Positions 14,106-23,066 of a DNA stretch of 40,246 nt are shown here, piece by piece. How positions within the stretch are numbered: position 1 is the first letter of the stretch; every line of letters starts with the position of its first letter. The notes beneath the pieces are model-generated. The model was not told where the DNA came from, did no database searches, and saw nothing but the letters and a program-made list of their open reading frames with translations. Source of the stretch: CAJWKT01 sp964465375 (GTDB lineage Bacteria > Pseudomonadota > Gammaproteobacteria > Steroidobacterales > Rariloculaceae); the NCBI GenBank assembly GCA_964465375.1, contig CAYXIJ010000021.1, forward strand, positions 1 through 40,246. The letters are read 5' to 3'. The position numbers were made by a program, and so were the translations under genes.

Positions 14106-16355
14106 ATGGGTTGTTTTAGTTCATGGCGTATGTTGATGAGTTCTTTTGCAAAGCTGTCACTTCTGTTTGCAGTGATGTTCGTGTGCCTTGGCCAAAAACC
14201 GGCCGTTGGGCAGAATGCGCGCGGCGATGGGGAAATCCTTCGCCCCGAGGCAGCTTTCCCGTATGAACTCAATGCATCCTCCAACGAACTAACAATCCGC
14301 TTCCAAATTCCAGAAGGCTATTATCTCTACCGCGAACGATTTGAATTTGAAAGCCCTACGCCCGGGATTTCCCTGGGAGAACCTAGATTTCCAGAAGGCA
14401 AAATCTACGAGGATGAGTTCTTTGGAGAGATGGAGATTTACAGGGGTGGTTTTGAAATTGATATTCCCTATCAGCGACCGACTGGACTGGATAGCGCTTC
14501 GGTCACAATGATACTTCAGGGATGTGCGGATATTGGACTTTGCTACCCACCCCAGAGATGGGCTCGTGGGGTTGCTCTTCCGGGTCCCAGTAACGCATCA
14601 CCGTTTGCAAACTTCTTCGGGCCCCTTACAGACAATGATGAAATCCTTCCGGTAGATGAGGCTTTCGCATTAGACAGCCGAGTGGACGGACCCAATCAAA
14701 TCACTTTGAGTTGGAGAATTGAGCCCGGCTACTATCTCTATCGGAACCACTTCGAATTCACCACAGACAGTAACATCCAACTCGGCACACCCAGAATCCC
14801 TGCGGGCGTATTCCATAACGATGAATATTTCGGAGATACCGAGATCTTTTTCAACTATGCAGAAGTTACCCTCCCCTTTGCCAGAGCAAACCCAGAAGCA
14901 ATCCTGATCGCTATCAACACCACTTACCAAGGCTGCAAGGAAAACAGTATCTGCTACCCGGCCGTGAAAAAAACCGCCGCCCTGCAACTACCAGCATCTA
15001 GTGCCTTCAGTGCTGCTCTGGCAGACCCAAAAATGCCTATATCTGAGCAGGATCGTTTGGCAACAGTGATCCTAGGTGGCTCCTGGTGGAAAGTGATCGG
15101 AACCTTCTATCTAGCAGGCCTGCTATTGGCATTTACTCCCTGCGTTTTGCCAATGGTGCCGATACTTTCAAGCATCATCGGGCGCCAGCATGAGAATGAA
15201 AAAACCAATCGTGCATTTTCTTTGTCTTTTGCCTATGTCATGGGCATGGCAATCACTTACACAGTAGCCGGTGCGCTCGCTGCAATGGCCGGCCAACAGG
15301 CCCAGGCGATATTTCAAAAACCTTGGATCATAGGCACTTTTGCGGGACTGTTTTTTCTTCTTGCACTTTCAATGTTGGGTGCTTATGAGTTGCAAATGCC
15401 CAGTTTCATTCAGACACGCTTGAGCAATCTATCCAACCGTCAAAAAACTGGAACTTACACGGGTACCGTAGTGATGGGATCACTATCTGCCTTAATCGTC
15501 ACCACTTGCATTGCCCCGCCGCTCGTGGCCACTCTAGCGGTTATAGGACAAAGTGGCGAAGTACTTCGGGGTGCCGGAGCTCTCTTCATACTGAGCCTTG
15601 GTATGGGCTCCCCTCTCCTGCTAATTGGAGCATCCGGCGGAAAGCTTCTACCCAAGGCGGGGGCCTGGATGAATGCTATCAAGGCAGGTTTCGGTGTAAT
15701 GATGATAGGTCTCTCGATCTGGATGCTGGAGAGAATTCTGCCCAGCGAGCTGATATTTATATGCTGGGCAGGGCTGGTACTTTTGACAGGATTACTCCTG
15801 GGTGCACACAAACCACTGCCGATCCCTGCTTCTCCGCTGAACAGGATGAGCAAGGGCGCGGGACTCGTCGCCTGCCTCTATGCTGCACTAATGTTAGTGG
15901 GGGTGACCCTTGGTGGCAAAGATCCTTTGCGCCCTATACCCCTAGGTACATTTCTAGCCAATACGGGAAATATAACTGAAACTGAACATATGCCGTTCCA
16001 GCAGTTGGAGTCGTTATCTGAACTTGAGAGCTTGCTGGCCCAAGCCCGGCTGGATCAAACACCGGTGATGCTGGATTTTACTGCTGATTGGTGTGTCTCC
16101 TGCAAGGAAATGGAAAAATATACTTTCCCCGACCAGTCGGTCCAGGAGGCTCTCACACCCTACCTTGCTTTGCGTGCTGATGTTACGGAAAACAATCAAA
16201 CCGATAGGGAGTTGCTACAACATTTTGGAATCTTTGGTCCTCCCACGATAGCCTTCTTCAACAGGGAAGGCAAAGAACTGACAGGATTTAGACTGGTTGG
16301 GTTTATTTCCCCGGAAGAGTTTTCCAATCATATTCGTCAAGCTGCGGCCCTGTAG
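14106..16355 (+). CDS. dsbD: Thiol:disulfide interchange protein DsbD with duplicated N-terminal domain
   Basis: Carries electrons from cytoplasmic thioredoxin across the inner membrane to periplasmic thiol proteins. ATG at 14106 follows the cutA stop by 2 bases and gives 749 residues with a signal peptide near residues 10-36; a frame from 14073 would overlap cutA. Residues about 50-165 and 185-300 are two copies of the periplasmic alpha domain (EGYYLYRERFEFE / PGYYLYRNHFEFT), each with its Cys pair: GCADIGLCYPP (C140, C146) and GCKENSICYPA (C277, C283). The membrane core follows, with redox Cys in AFTPCVLPMVP and VTTCIAPPL, then a C-terminal thioredoxin domain with ADWCVSCKEME. E. coli DsbD (about 565) has one alpha domain, so the doubling is the oddity. 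A TlpA-like thioredoxin is encoded next. Confidence 0.95.
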   Translation: MGCFSSWRMLMSSFAKLSLLFAVMFVCLGQKPAVGQNARGDGEILRPEAAFPYELNASSNELTIRFQIPEGYYLYRERFEFESPTPGISLGEPRFPEGKIYEDEFFGEMEIYRGGFEIDIPYQRPTGLDSASVTMILQGCADIGLCYPPQRWARGVALPGPSNASPFANFFGPLTDNDEILPVDEAFALDSRVDGPNQITLSWRIEPGYYLYRNHFEFTTDSNIQLGTPRIPAGVFHNDEYFGDTEIFFNYAEVTLPFARANPEAILIAINTTYQGCKENSICYPAVKKTAALQLPASSAFSAALADPKMPISEQDRLATVILGGSWWKVIGTFYLAGLLLAFTPCVLPMVPILSSIIGRQHENEKTNRAFSLSFAYVMGMAITYTVAGALAAMAGQQAQAIFQKPWIIGTFAGLFFLLALSMLGAYELQMPSFIQTRLSNLSNRQKTGTYTGTVVMGSLSALIVTTCIAPPLVATLAVIGQSGEVLRGAGALFILSLGMGSPLLLIGASGGKLLPKAGAWMNAIKAGFGVMMIGLSIWMLERILPSELIFICWAGLVLLTGLLLGAHKPLPIPASPLNRMSKGAGLVACLYAALMLVGVTLGGKDPLRPIPLGTFLANTGNITETEHMPFQQLESLSELESLLAQARLDQTPVMLDFTADWCVSCKEMEKYTFPDQSVQEALTPYLALRADVTENNQTDRELLQHFGIFGPPTIAFFNREGKELTGFRLVGFISPEEFSNHIRQAAAL

Positions 16356-16369
16356 CTATTAGGAGAGGT

Positions 16370-16987
16370 ATGATGCGCAGCGTGGGGCACCCGGTAATCA
16401 TTACCCTGCTACTCAGTGTTGCGGCGATACTCACTTATCTAGGGTATCGCATGCTAAGCCCAGCACCGATTGCTGGACAACAGCCAAATTCTCCGGTCCG
16501 CTCGGAATTAACCGCAAGCCTACCGGAATTTACCCTGACCAACCTAACGGGGGAATCACAGTCGATAAAAAGCTGGCCAAGACACGCGCTCATCATTAAT
16601 TTTTGGGCGACCTGGTGTACCCCCTGCATCAGGGAGATTCCCTTGCTAAAGGAATTTCAAGAAACAAATAACGATAAGCCGATCCAAGTAGTAGGTATTG
16701 CTGTAGATCGGTTCGAGCCGGTAAAAAACTTTGCTAAAGACATGGCCTTCAATTATCCGGTGCTCATCGGACAATCAGAAGCCATGGATGCAGCAAACGC
16801 GTTTGGCGTAGATTTCTACGGCCTACCATTCAGTGTTTTTACTGACACTAATGGCAGCGTTCTTGGAGTCCACACGGGAGAACTAAAATCAAGGGATCTT
16901 GACGAAGTGCTAAATCTGTTTAACAACTTAGAGTCTGGTACTACCGATTTAAGGGCTGCTAAAGCTATATTGGCCGAAAAGATGTGA
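16370..16987 (+). CDS. TlpA-like membrane-anchored periplasmic thioredoxin
   Basis: Thiol-disulfide oxidoreductase of the TlpA/ResA/DsbE group, 205 residues. An uncleaved or signal-anchor segment covers residues 8-26 (VIITLLLSVAAILTYLGYR), and the thioredoxin fold starts near 52 (PEFTLTNLTGESQSI). The active site is INFWATWCTPCIREIP (C83, C86), a C-T-P-C motif; the cis-proline region is FYGLPFSVFTD. AGGAGAGG stands just before the ATG. It lies 14 bases after dsbD, so it is likely reduced by DsbD. Its exact client cannot be read from sequence. Confidence 0.9.
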   Translation: MMRSVGHPVIITLLLSVAAILTYLGYRMLSPAPIAGQQPNSPVRSELTASLPEFTLTNLTGESQSIKSWPRHALIINFWATWCTPCIREIPLLKEFQETNNDKPIQVVGIAVDRFEPVKNFAKDMAFNYPVLIGQSEAMDAANAFGVDFYGLPFSVFTDTNGSVLGVHTGELKSRDLDEVLNLFNNLESGTTDLRAAKAILAEKM

Positions 16988-17059
16988 CTCAGAAAAAATG
17001 CCGCCATATTCATCGAAAATATGTAAAATAGCGGCTATCTTCGTCAATCTTGTTTGGAT

Positions 17060-17497
17060 ATGGCGCGTCTACTGGTCATTAACGGTCCGAATCTGAGTTT
17101 GCTCGGTGAGCGGGAACCCGAGATTTATGGGCATACAACACTGAAAGAAGCTGAAGGTCATCTAGAAGAACGGGCCAAGGCGGACGGGCATGAGCTGCTC
17201 TTCTTTCAAAGCGACGCCGAGCATGAGTTACTTAAGAGAATTCATAAAGCCCGCGACGAAGACATAGCACTGATCATTTTTAATCCAGCCGCTTTCACTC
17301 ATACGAGTGTTGTTCTCCGCGATGCCCTGCTCGCCGTGGGGATTCCATTTATAGAGGTTCATCTTTCAAATATATTTTCACGGGAAGATTTCCGGCAACG
17401 CTCATTTTTTTCTGATATCGCTATCGGAACAATATCCGGATTCGGGATGGCCAGTTATGACTTGGCGCTGCTTGCAGCCAAGCACCACTTAGGCTGA
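17060..17497 (+). CDS. aroQ: 3-dehydroquinate dehydratase, type II
   Basis: Third step of the shikimate pathway, 3-dehydroquinate to 3-dehydroshikimate. The start ARLLVINGPNLSLLGEREPE followed by IYG contains the active-site Arg/Tyr loop; NPAAFTHTSVVLRDAL near residue 74 and EVHLSNIFSREDFRQ near 98 hold the other catalytic and binding residues (Asn, His, Arg). ATG at 17060 is chosen; a TTG two codons upstream is also in frame. Length 145 is normal. A hairpin-capable stretch lies at 16999-17036 (GCCGC with GCGGC, inner CATATT with AATATG) between the thioredoxin gene and this one. The order aroQ-accB-accC is widely conserved. Confidence 0.96.
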   Translation: MARLLVINGPNLSLLGEREPEIYGHTTLKEAEGHLEERAKADGHELLFFQSDAEHELLKRIHKARDEDIALIIFNPAAFTHTSVVLRDALLAVGIPFIEVHLSNIFSREDFRQRSFFSDIAIGTISGFGMASYDLALLAAKHHLG

Positions 17498-17507
17498 GAG
17501 AAACGCA

Positions 17508-17951
17508 GTGGATATTAGAAAAGTCAAAAAACTGATCCAGCTGCTAGAAGAGTCGGGCATGGAGGAAATTGAAATTTCTGAAGGAGAGGAATCCGTTCGT
17601 ATCAGCCGACATTCGACATCAAGGGCCACCAGAACAATATCAGACCCAAACACAACTGAAGTCCCGACAAGCCATGACAATGCACAAATATCTACGGAAA
17701 CTGAACAAAAATCCGGCCTTGAGGTCACAGCTCCAATGGTGGGCACTTTCTACAATGGGCCTTCCCCGGGCGCTAAACCTTTCGTGGAAATTGGATCCGA
17801 AGTCAAGCCTGGCGACACTCTGTGCATCATTGAAGCAATGAAAATGATGAATCAGATTGAATGCGAGATAAGTGGACGGGTTGTTAGCATTCTTGTGGAG
17901 AATGGTACGCCGGTTGAGTTTGGGCAGGTTCTTCTAATTATCGAAGAATAG
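17508..17951 (+). CDS. accB: Acetyl-CoA carboxylase biotin carboxyl carrier protein
   Basis: Carries biotin between the carboxylase and transferase parts of acetyl-CoA carboxylase, the first step of fatty acid synthesis. The N-terminal domain (DIRKVKKLIQLLEESGMEEI) and a linker rich in Ser, Thr and Asn (residues 36-70) precede the biotinyl domain: PMVGTFYNGPSPGAKPFVEI, the biotin site EAMKMMN with K112, and the closing GTPVEFGQVLLII. GTG start at 17508. Length 147 is normal. It is 10 bases after aroQ and 5 bases before accC. Confidence 0.97.
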   Translation: MDIRKVKKLIQLLEESGMEEIEISEGEESVRISRHSTSRATRTISDPNTTEVPTSHDNAQISTETEQKSGLEVTAPMVGTFYNGPSPGAKPFVEIGSEVKPGDTLCIIEAMKMMNQIECEISGRVVSILVENGTPVEFGQVLLIIEE

Positions 17952-17956
17952 AAAAA

Positions 17957-19294
17957 ATGTTAGGCAAAGTTCTTATCGCTAATCGCGGCGAGATTGCACT
18001 TCGAGTATTTCGGGCATGCGCAGAGTTCGGCATTAAAACAGTGGCGGTACATTCATCTGCCGATAGCAATTTGAAGCATGTACTTCTTGCCGATGAAACT
18101 GTCTGCATTGGTCCACCGCCATCGCAAAANNNNNNNNNNCCAGCTATTATCGCAGCAGCAGAAGTTACCGACTCGGTCGCCATACACCCGGGCTATGGCT
18201 TTCTCTCGGAAAATGCGGATTTTGCGGAGCGAGTTGAGGAAAGTGGCTTTGTTTTTATCGGACCTAAATCAGAAACCATGAAGCTAATGGGTGACAAAGT
18301 ATCCGCTATCCAAGTAATGAAAAAAGCGGGTGTGCCTTGCGTAACCGGCTCAGATGGACCACTAACGGACGATATGCAAAGGAATGGCGAGATCGCAAAA
18401 AATCTGGGATACCCTGTCATTATCAAGGCTGCGGGAGGGGGTGGAGGCCGAGGTATGCGTGTCGTTCACAGCGAAGCTGCGCTATTTAACGCAATAAGCA
18501 TAACGAAAACCGAGGCACTGTCAGCTTTTGGAAATGAAGAAGTTTATATGGAGAAATTCCTAGAGCGCCCCCGGCACGTGGAGTTCCAAATACTCGCCGA
18601 TAATCACGGTAACGTAATCCACCTCGGTGAGCGAGATTGCTCAATGCAGCGTCGACATCAAAAAGTTGTCGAAGAATCTCCCGCACCAGGAATAACCTTG
18701 GAGCAAAGAAATGCCATCGGAGAAATATGCGTACAGGCATGTCTGGAGATTGGTTACTGCGGGGCGGGTACTTTTGAATTCCTATATCAGGATGGTGAAT
18801 TCTTTTTCATCGAAATGAATACCCGGATACAGGTAGAACACCCGGTAACGGAGATGGTAACAGGCATTGATATTGTCAAAGCACAACTCAAAATAGCTGC
18901 TGATGAACCACTAGATTTGCAGCAAGAGGATGTCCGATGGAGTGGCCATGCTGTTGAATGCAGAATCAATGCCGAAGATCCAAAGACATTCCTTCCCTCC
19001 CCAGGCACAGTAAATTTATGGCATGCTCCAGGTGGGCCCGGTATACGGGTAGATAGCCATGTATACAGTGGGTACCCAGTGCCTCCCTATTATGACTCAC
19101 TGGTCGCAAAAATCATTGCTCATGGCGAAGACAGGGGTTGTACGATTGCCCGCATGAACAACGCACTCAGCGAAATCGTAATTGACGGTATAAAAACCAA
19201 TATTTCCTTACACCAAGAAATTTTCCAGCATTCCGCCTTTAAAGTAGGAGGTACAGATATTAATTATCTTGAAAAACGCCTTGGGCTTAAGTAA
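17957..19294 (+). CDS. accC: Acetyl-CoA carboxylase biotin carboxylase subunit (contains a sequence gap)
   Basis: ATP-dependent carboxylation of the biotin on AccB. ATP-grasp enzyme: start MLGKVLIANRGEIALRVFRA, glycine-rich loop IIKAAGGGGGRGMRVV near residue 155, ERDCSMQRRHQKVVEESPAP near 228, and the metal/ATP region FFIEMNTRIQVEHPVTE near 285. Ten undetermined bases at 18130-18139 fall between IGPPPSQ and PAIIAAAE. In E. coli AccC the same interval, from the Ser to the Pro, holds seven residues, while only five codons fit here, so the true gap is probably 16 bases rather than 10. The frame still reads through. About 447 residues when restored. Confidence 0.97.
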   Translation: MLGKVLIANRGEIALRVFRACAEFGIKTVAVHSSADSNLKHVLLADETVCIGPPPSQXXXXPAIIAAAEVTDSVAIHPGYGFLSENADFAERVEESGFVFIGPKSETMKLMGDKVSAIQVMKKAGVPCVTGSDGPLTDDMQRNGEIAKNLGYPVIIKAAGGGGGRGMRVVHSEAALFNAISITKTEALSAFGNEEVYMEKFLERPRHVEFQILADNHGNVIHLGERDCSMQRRHQKVVEESPAPGITLEQRNAIGEICVQACLEIGYCGAGTFEFLYQDGEFFFIEMNTRIQVEHPVTEMVTGIDIVKAQLKIAADEPLDLQQEDVRWSGHAVECRINAEDPKTFLPSPGTVNLWHAPGGPGIRVDSHVYSGYPVPPYYDSLVAKIIAHGEDRGCTIARMNNALSEIVIDGIKTNISLHQEIFQHSAFKVGGTDINYLEKRLGLK

Positions 19295-19300
19295 ACCAAA

Positions 19301-20185
19301 GTGTACTGGCAACAATTAAAACTGTGGATTAAAAGTGAGGAACTCCCGAAAATCGAAGAACTTCTTCAAACAGCTGGCGCACAGTCTATCTCTCTAGCCG
19401 ATGCCGGCTGTATTCAGCTGCTTGAACCCGCGCCAGGGCAGGCTCCTTTCTGGCCAAAAATGATCTTAACTGCAATTTTCCCATGGGATGCAGATTTAAA
19501 AACACTCATACCCATGATTACCGAAACACTTCAGTCCGATGCATCAATCAGTGCCACTAGACTAGGAGAAGAAGACTGGACATCGGCGTGGCGCAAAAAG
19601 TCTCCAACCGTACGCCATTTTGGACAAAGGCTCGCTATAAGTACGCTAGGTGCACCATTAGAAAAGTCTGGCGCTGTGACCGTAAAAATGGATCCTGGGC
19701 TCGCATTTGGCACAGGCGGACACCCGACTACGGGGCTGTGTCTGGAGTGGCTCGACCAAAACCTTCCGGCCAACGCTCAGGTCATTGACTACGGGTGCGG
19801 TTCCGGCATTCTGGCTATCGCCGCTCTGCGCCTCGGGGCACGTTTCGTATGGGCAGTAGACATTGAAAAACAAGCTATTAATGCCACAAAAAATAATGCA
19901 GCAATAAATACGGTATCAGAAAGAATCTGGGCGGGTACCCCAAGTGCCCTAGGAGAAGTGAGAGCGGACGTAATCGTCGCTAATATTCTGGCTAATCCAT
20001 TGGAAAAACTCGCCTCTGATTTTGCTCGGTTTATTGTGCCAGGTGGCTCACTGGTAATCAGTGGAATACTTGAATCCCAGACTGAGCACTTGAAAGAAAT
20101 GCTTTCCAACTGGTTTTCTACTTTTGCAGTGGTGACTAAAGAAGGCTGGGTTCGATTATCATCAACTCGATGTAAGATACCCTAG
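19301..20185 (+). CDS. prmA: Ribosomal protein L11 methyltransferase
   Basis: SAM-dependent trimethylation of ribosomal protein L11. The N-terminal L11-binding domain (YWQQLKLWIKSEELPKIEEL) is followed by the linker and catalytic domain: MDPGLAFGTGGHPTTGLCLE near residue 130, SAM motif I VIDYGCGSGILAIAALRLGA near 162, and the NPPY-like VANILANPLEKLA near 225. Start codon is GTG at 19301, 6 bases after accC. Length 294 matches the family. Pseudomonads usually have a DUF3426 gene between prmA and dusB, as I recall; here only 25 bases separate them. Confidence 0.96.
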   Translation: MYWQQLKLWIKSEELPKIEELLQTAGAQSISLADAGCIQLLEPAPGQAPFWPKMILTAIFPWDADLKTLIPMITETLQSDASISATRLGEEDWTSAWRKKSPTVRHFGQRLAISTLGAPLEKSGAVTVKMDPGLAFGTGGHPTTGLCLEWLDQNLPANAQVIDYGCGSGILAIAALRLGARFVWAVDIEKQAINATKNNAAINTVSERIWAGTPSALGEVRADVIVANILANPLEKLASDFARFIVPGGSLVISGILESQTEHLKEMLSNWFSTFAVVTKEGWVRLSSTRCKIP

Positions 20186-20210
20186 TGACAACCATGGCCC
20201 GCAAAAAATA

Positions 20211-21170
20211 ATGAGGATCGGGTCCGTCAAATTTCCGAATCAAGTGGCACTAGCTCCAATGGCTGGGATTTCAGATCCTCCCTTCAGGCAGTTGGCTGCC
20301 GATCTGGGCGCTGGCATAACACCGAGTGAAATGATCACTTCAGATGTCAGACACTGGAAAACGACAAATACAAAACGCCGGCTCCAAAATTTTGAAAATT
20401 ATTTACCACGAATCCTGCAGATTGTAGGTTTTTGTCCCGAAATGCTTGCAACAGCGGCCAAATTTGGCTGTGAGCAAGGCGCTGAAATCATTGACATAAA
20501 TATGGGCTGTCCGGCAAAAAAAGTCTGTCGGCGCATGGCAGGCTCCTCCTTACTGAGAGATCCTTCCCTAGTGAAAAAAATCTTAGATCGAGTAGTGGCT
20601 GAAGTAGATGTCCCGGTTACCGTTAAGATGCGTACGGGCTGGTCTCCAGATGAGCGAAATGGTATAGAAATTGCTCGAATTGCAGAAAATTGCGGTGCTG
20701 CTGCCTTAACCGTCCATGGACGGACACGCGCCTGCAAATTCTCCGGGAATGCTGAATACGACACCATCCGAGAAATTAAGAATGCGGTAAATATCCCTGT
20801 AATTGCCAATGGTGATATCGATTCTGCTCAGAAGGCATTAGAAGTGATAACTCATACCGGCGCGGACGGAGTAATGATTGGTCGAGCAGCACAAGGGCGC
20901 CCCTGGATATTCAATCAAATCAATTCATATTTAAACGGAGATACTGAGATAACAGATCTTCCATTGAGTGATGTCCGTGATATCATCCTTCGCCATCTGG
21001 AGAGCTTATATTCCTTTTACGGTGAGTTCACAGGGGTTCGGATTGGTCGAAAACATCTTATCTCATACTCTCGGGGCCGAGATGGGTGGCATGGGTTTCG
21101 AGAAAAAATTGTAACCGCAAAGGAGAGGTGTCAACAATTCGATCTTGCACAACGGTTCTTTGAACAATAA
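20211..21170 (+). CDS. dusB: tRNA-dihydrouridine synthase B
   Basis: FMN/NADPH enzyme reducing uridine to dihydrouridine in tRNA. The TIM barrel starts VALAPMAGISDPPFRQLA with the FMN-contacting PMAG; the catalytic cysteine is C100 in INMGCPAKKVC; TVHGRTRACKFSG near residue 166, VIANGDI near 196 and GVMIGRAAQGRPW near 219 are all canonical. The C-terminal helical domain is intact (HLESLYSFYGEFTGVRIGRKH region). Length 319. It forms the classic dusB-fis operon with the next gene, 32 bases away. Confidence 0.97.
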   Translation: MRIGSVKFPNQVALAPMAGISDPPFRQLAADLGAGITPSEMITSDVRHWKTTNTKRRLQNFENYLPRILQIVGFCPEMLATAAKFGCEQGAEIIDINMGCPAKKVCRRMAGSSLLRDPSLVKKILDRVVAEVDVPVTVKMRTGWSPDERNGIEIARIAENCGAAALTVHGRTRACKFSGNAEYDTIREIKNAVNIPVIANGDIDSAQKALEVITHTGADGVMIGRAAQGRPWIFNQINSYLNGDTEITDLPLSDVRDIILRHLESLYSFYGEFTGVRIGRKHLISYSRGRDGWHGFREKIVTAKERCQQFDLAQRFFEQ

Positions 21171-21202
21171 TCATAATTAAGCATTTAATAGATAGACTCA
21201 AA

Positions 21203-21484
21203 ATGACGTCCACTAAAAAAAATAAAGTGCCAACAAGCGCTCTAAAAACGGGAGTCAAAACTAAGCCATTGAGCACACTAACTGATGAGGCACTGAACCA
21301 GTATTTCACAAGCCTAAATGGCCAAAAACCAGCTGATTTGTATCAACTCGTATTAGGGGAAGTAGAAAAACCTCTGTTTAGAGCAGTTCTAAGCTACACA
21401 AGGGGCAACCAAAGCGAAGCAGCCAAAATACTTGGAATAAACCGTGGCACTTTGCGAAAGAAACTAAAGACTCACAAGCTCTAG
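21203..21484 (+). CDS. fis: DNA-binding protein Fis
   Basis: Nucleoid protein that bends DNA and activates rRNA and other promoters in fast growth. Residues 45-93 form the conserved core and helix-turn-helix: ADLYQLVLGEVEKPLFRAVL, then TRGNQSEAAKILGINRGTLRKKLKTHKL (described as positions 66-93). The N-terminal 40 residues are divergent and Lys/Thr-rich, as usual outside the Enterobacterales. At 93 residues it is close to the usual 95-98. Placed after dusB and 5 bases before purH. Confidence 0.96.
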   Translation: MTSTKKNKVPTSALKTGVKTKPLSTLTDEALNQYFTSLNGQKPADLYQLVLGEVEKPLFRAVLSYTRGNQSEAAKILGINRGTLRKKLKTHKL

Positions 21485-21489
21485 GTCTG

Positions 21490-23049
21490 ATGAGTCGATC
21501 TCAACGAGCCCTACTAAGCGTATCTGACAAAACAGGCTTGATTCCCTTCGCTGAAGGGCTGCTCCGACTGTCATTCCAAATAGTATCCACAGGCGGTACG
21601 GCTAAGGCTCTTAGGGATGCTGGCCTAGAAGTCACGGATGTTTCCGATGTAACGGGCTTCCCAGAAATAATGAATGGGAGAGTTAAAACACTGCATCCCT
21701 CTGTTCACGGTGGACTACTGTCAAGAACTGGAATTGATGAAAGTGTAACAGCAGAATACGGTATCGAGTGGATCGACGTATTGGTTGTAAATCTATACCC
21801 GTTCGAATCCACGATTGCTGGTCCAAACTGCACGCATGAGGACGCAATTGAAAAAATCGATGTCGGTGGACCAGCCATGATCAGGGCTGCTGCAAAAAAT
21901 CATAGCAGAGTAACGGTCATTGTTGACCCAGAAGACTACTCACTAGTACTCGAATCGCTCCAATCAGAAAAATCACTGGATATTTTGCGACAAGAACTCG
22001 CGGCTAAAGCTTTTACTCATACTGCTTACTATGATGCTGTTATTTCGCAATATCTGCGCCACGCTGGGCTACAAGCTACGTCAGATTTGATCAAATCAGA
22101 CCCATTGGTTCTTGGATGGCATCGAGATCAAAAACTTCGTTACGGAGAAAACCCCCATCAGGAAGCCGCGCTTTTTCGTTCTTCCTTCGCGTCATCTGGA
22201 TCAATTGTTGGAGCGCACCAAAGCCAAGGAAAACCCTTATCCTTTAATAACCTAGTTGATGCGGAGGCTGCGCTCGAGTGTGTAAAAACTTTTTCCGAAC
22301 CAGTATGTGCAATCATTAAACATGCTAATCCCTGTGGAGTAGCCATCTCTAAAAGTCTCTTAGCAGCATACCAGTCAGCTTTCGCTACTGATCCGCAATC
22401 TGCTTTCGGTGGAGTTATCGCTTTCAATCAGCCTCTGGATGCAGGCACCGCAAAATTTATTCTTCAAAATCAACTAATTGAACTGATAATTGCCCCAAAA
22501 ATTACCCAAGATGCACATCAGGAACTGAATCAGAAAAAAAATGTTAGGGTACTAGAGACTGGTTCGTTCCAAACAACCGACCACAACTGGGACATGAAAT
22601 CTCTTGCGGGCGGCCTGTTGGTGCAAAGTGATGATTTCGTCGACCCTAATGGTTTCGAGTTGAAAACTGTAACTGAGCGTGCTCCAACTAATTCTGAGCT
22701 ACAGGCGTTAGAGTTTGGGTGGAAGGTCGTAAAGTTTGTGAAATCTAATGCTATCGTCTACGCAAATGAAAATACCACTCTGGGCATAGGTGCTGGACAA
22801 ACTAGCCGGGTCATGAGCGCACGCATTGCAGCAATAAAGGCTGCTGATGAAGAACTAGATCTCTCTGGAGCAGCCATGGCGTCAGACGCCTTTTTCCCGT
22901 TTCGGGATGGAATCGATATTGCTGCAGAACATGGGATAACATGTGTCATACAACCAGGTGGTTCTGTGCGCGACAAAGAAGTTATTGCGGCCGCTGAAGA
23001 ACATGGTATGGCAATGGTTTTCACTGGCATAAGACATTTCCGTCACTAA
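21490..23049 (+). CDS. purH: Bifunctional AICAR formyltransferase / IMP cyclohydrolase
   Basis: Last two steps of IMP synthesis. The N-terminal IMP cyclohydrolase domain begins ALLSVSDKTGLIPFAEGL and shows GFPEIMNGRVKTLHPSVHGG near residue 56; the C-terminal AICAR transformylase domain shows LRYGENPHQEAALF near 217, FNNLVDAEAALE near 253, the catalytic K-H region CAIIKHANPCGVAIS near 272, and DAFFPFRDGIDIAAEHGIT near 468. Length 519 against about 529 in E. coli. Sits directly after fis and before purD, an order common in Gammaproteobacteria. Confidence 0.98.
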   Translation: MSRSQRALLSVSDKTGLIPFAEGLLRLSFQIVSTGGTAKALRDAGLEVTDVSDVTGFPEIMNGRVKTLHPSVHGGLLSRTGIDESVTAEYGIEWIDVLVVNLYPFESTIAGPNCTHEDAIEKIDVGGPAMIRAAAKNHSRVTVIVDPEDYSLVLESLQSEKSLDILRQELAAKAFTHTAYYDAVISQYLRHAGLQATSDLIKSDPLVLGWHRDQKLRYGENPHQEAALFRSSFASSGSIVGAHQSQGKPLSFNNLVDAEAALECVKTFSEPVCAIIKHANPCGVAISKSLLAAYQSAFATDPQSAFGGVIAFNQPLDAGTAKFILQNQLIELIIAPKITQDAHQELNQKKNVRVLETGSFQTTDHNWDMKSLAGGLLVQSDDFVDPNGFELKTVTERAPTNSELQALEFGWKVVKFVKSNAIVYANENTTLGIGAGQTSRVMSARIAAIKAADEELDLSGAAMASDAFFPFRDGIDIAAEHGITCVIQPGGSVRDKEVIAAAEEHGMAMVFTGIRHFRH

Positions 23050-23066
23050 GCTTAAAGGAACACGTG

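Noticed and set aside
16999..17036. Hairpin between the TlpA-like gene and aroQ as a terminator
   Set aside because: The stem is interrupted and is not followed by a T-run on the plus strand; not called as a terminator.
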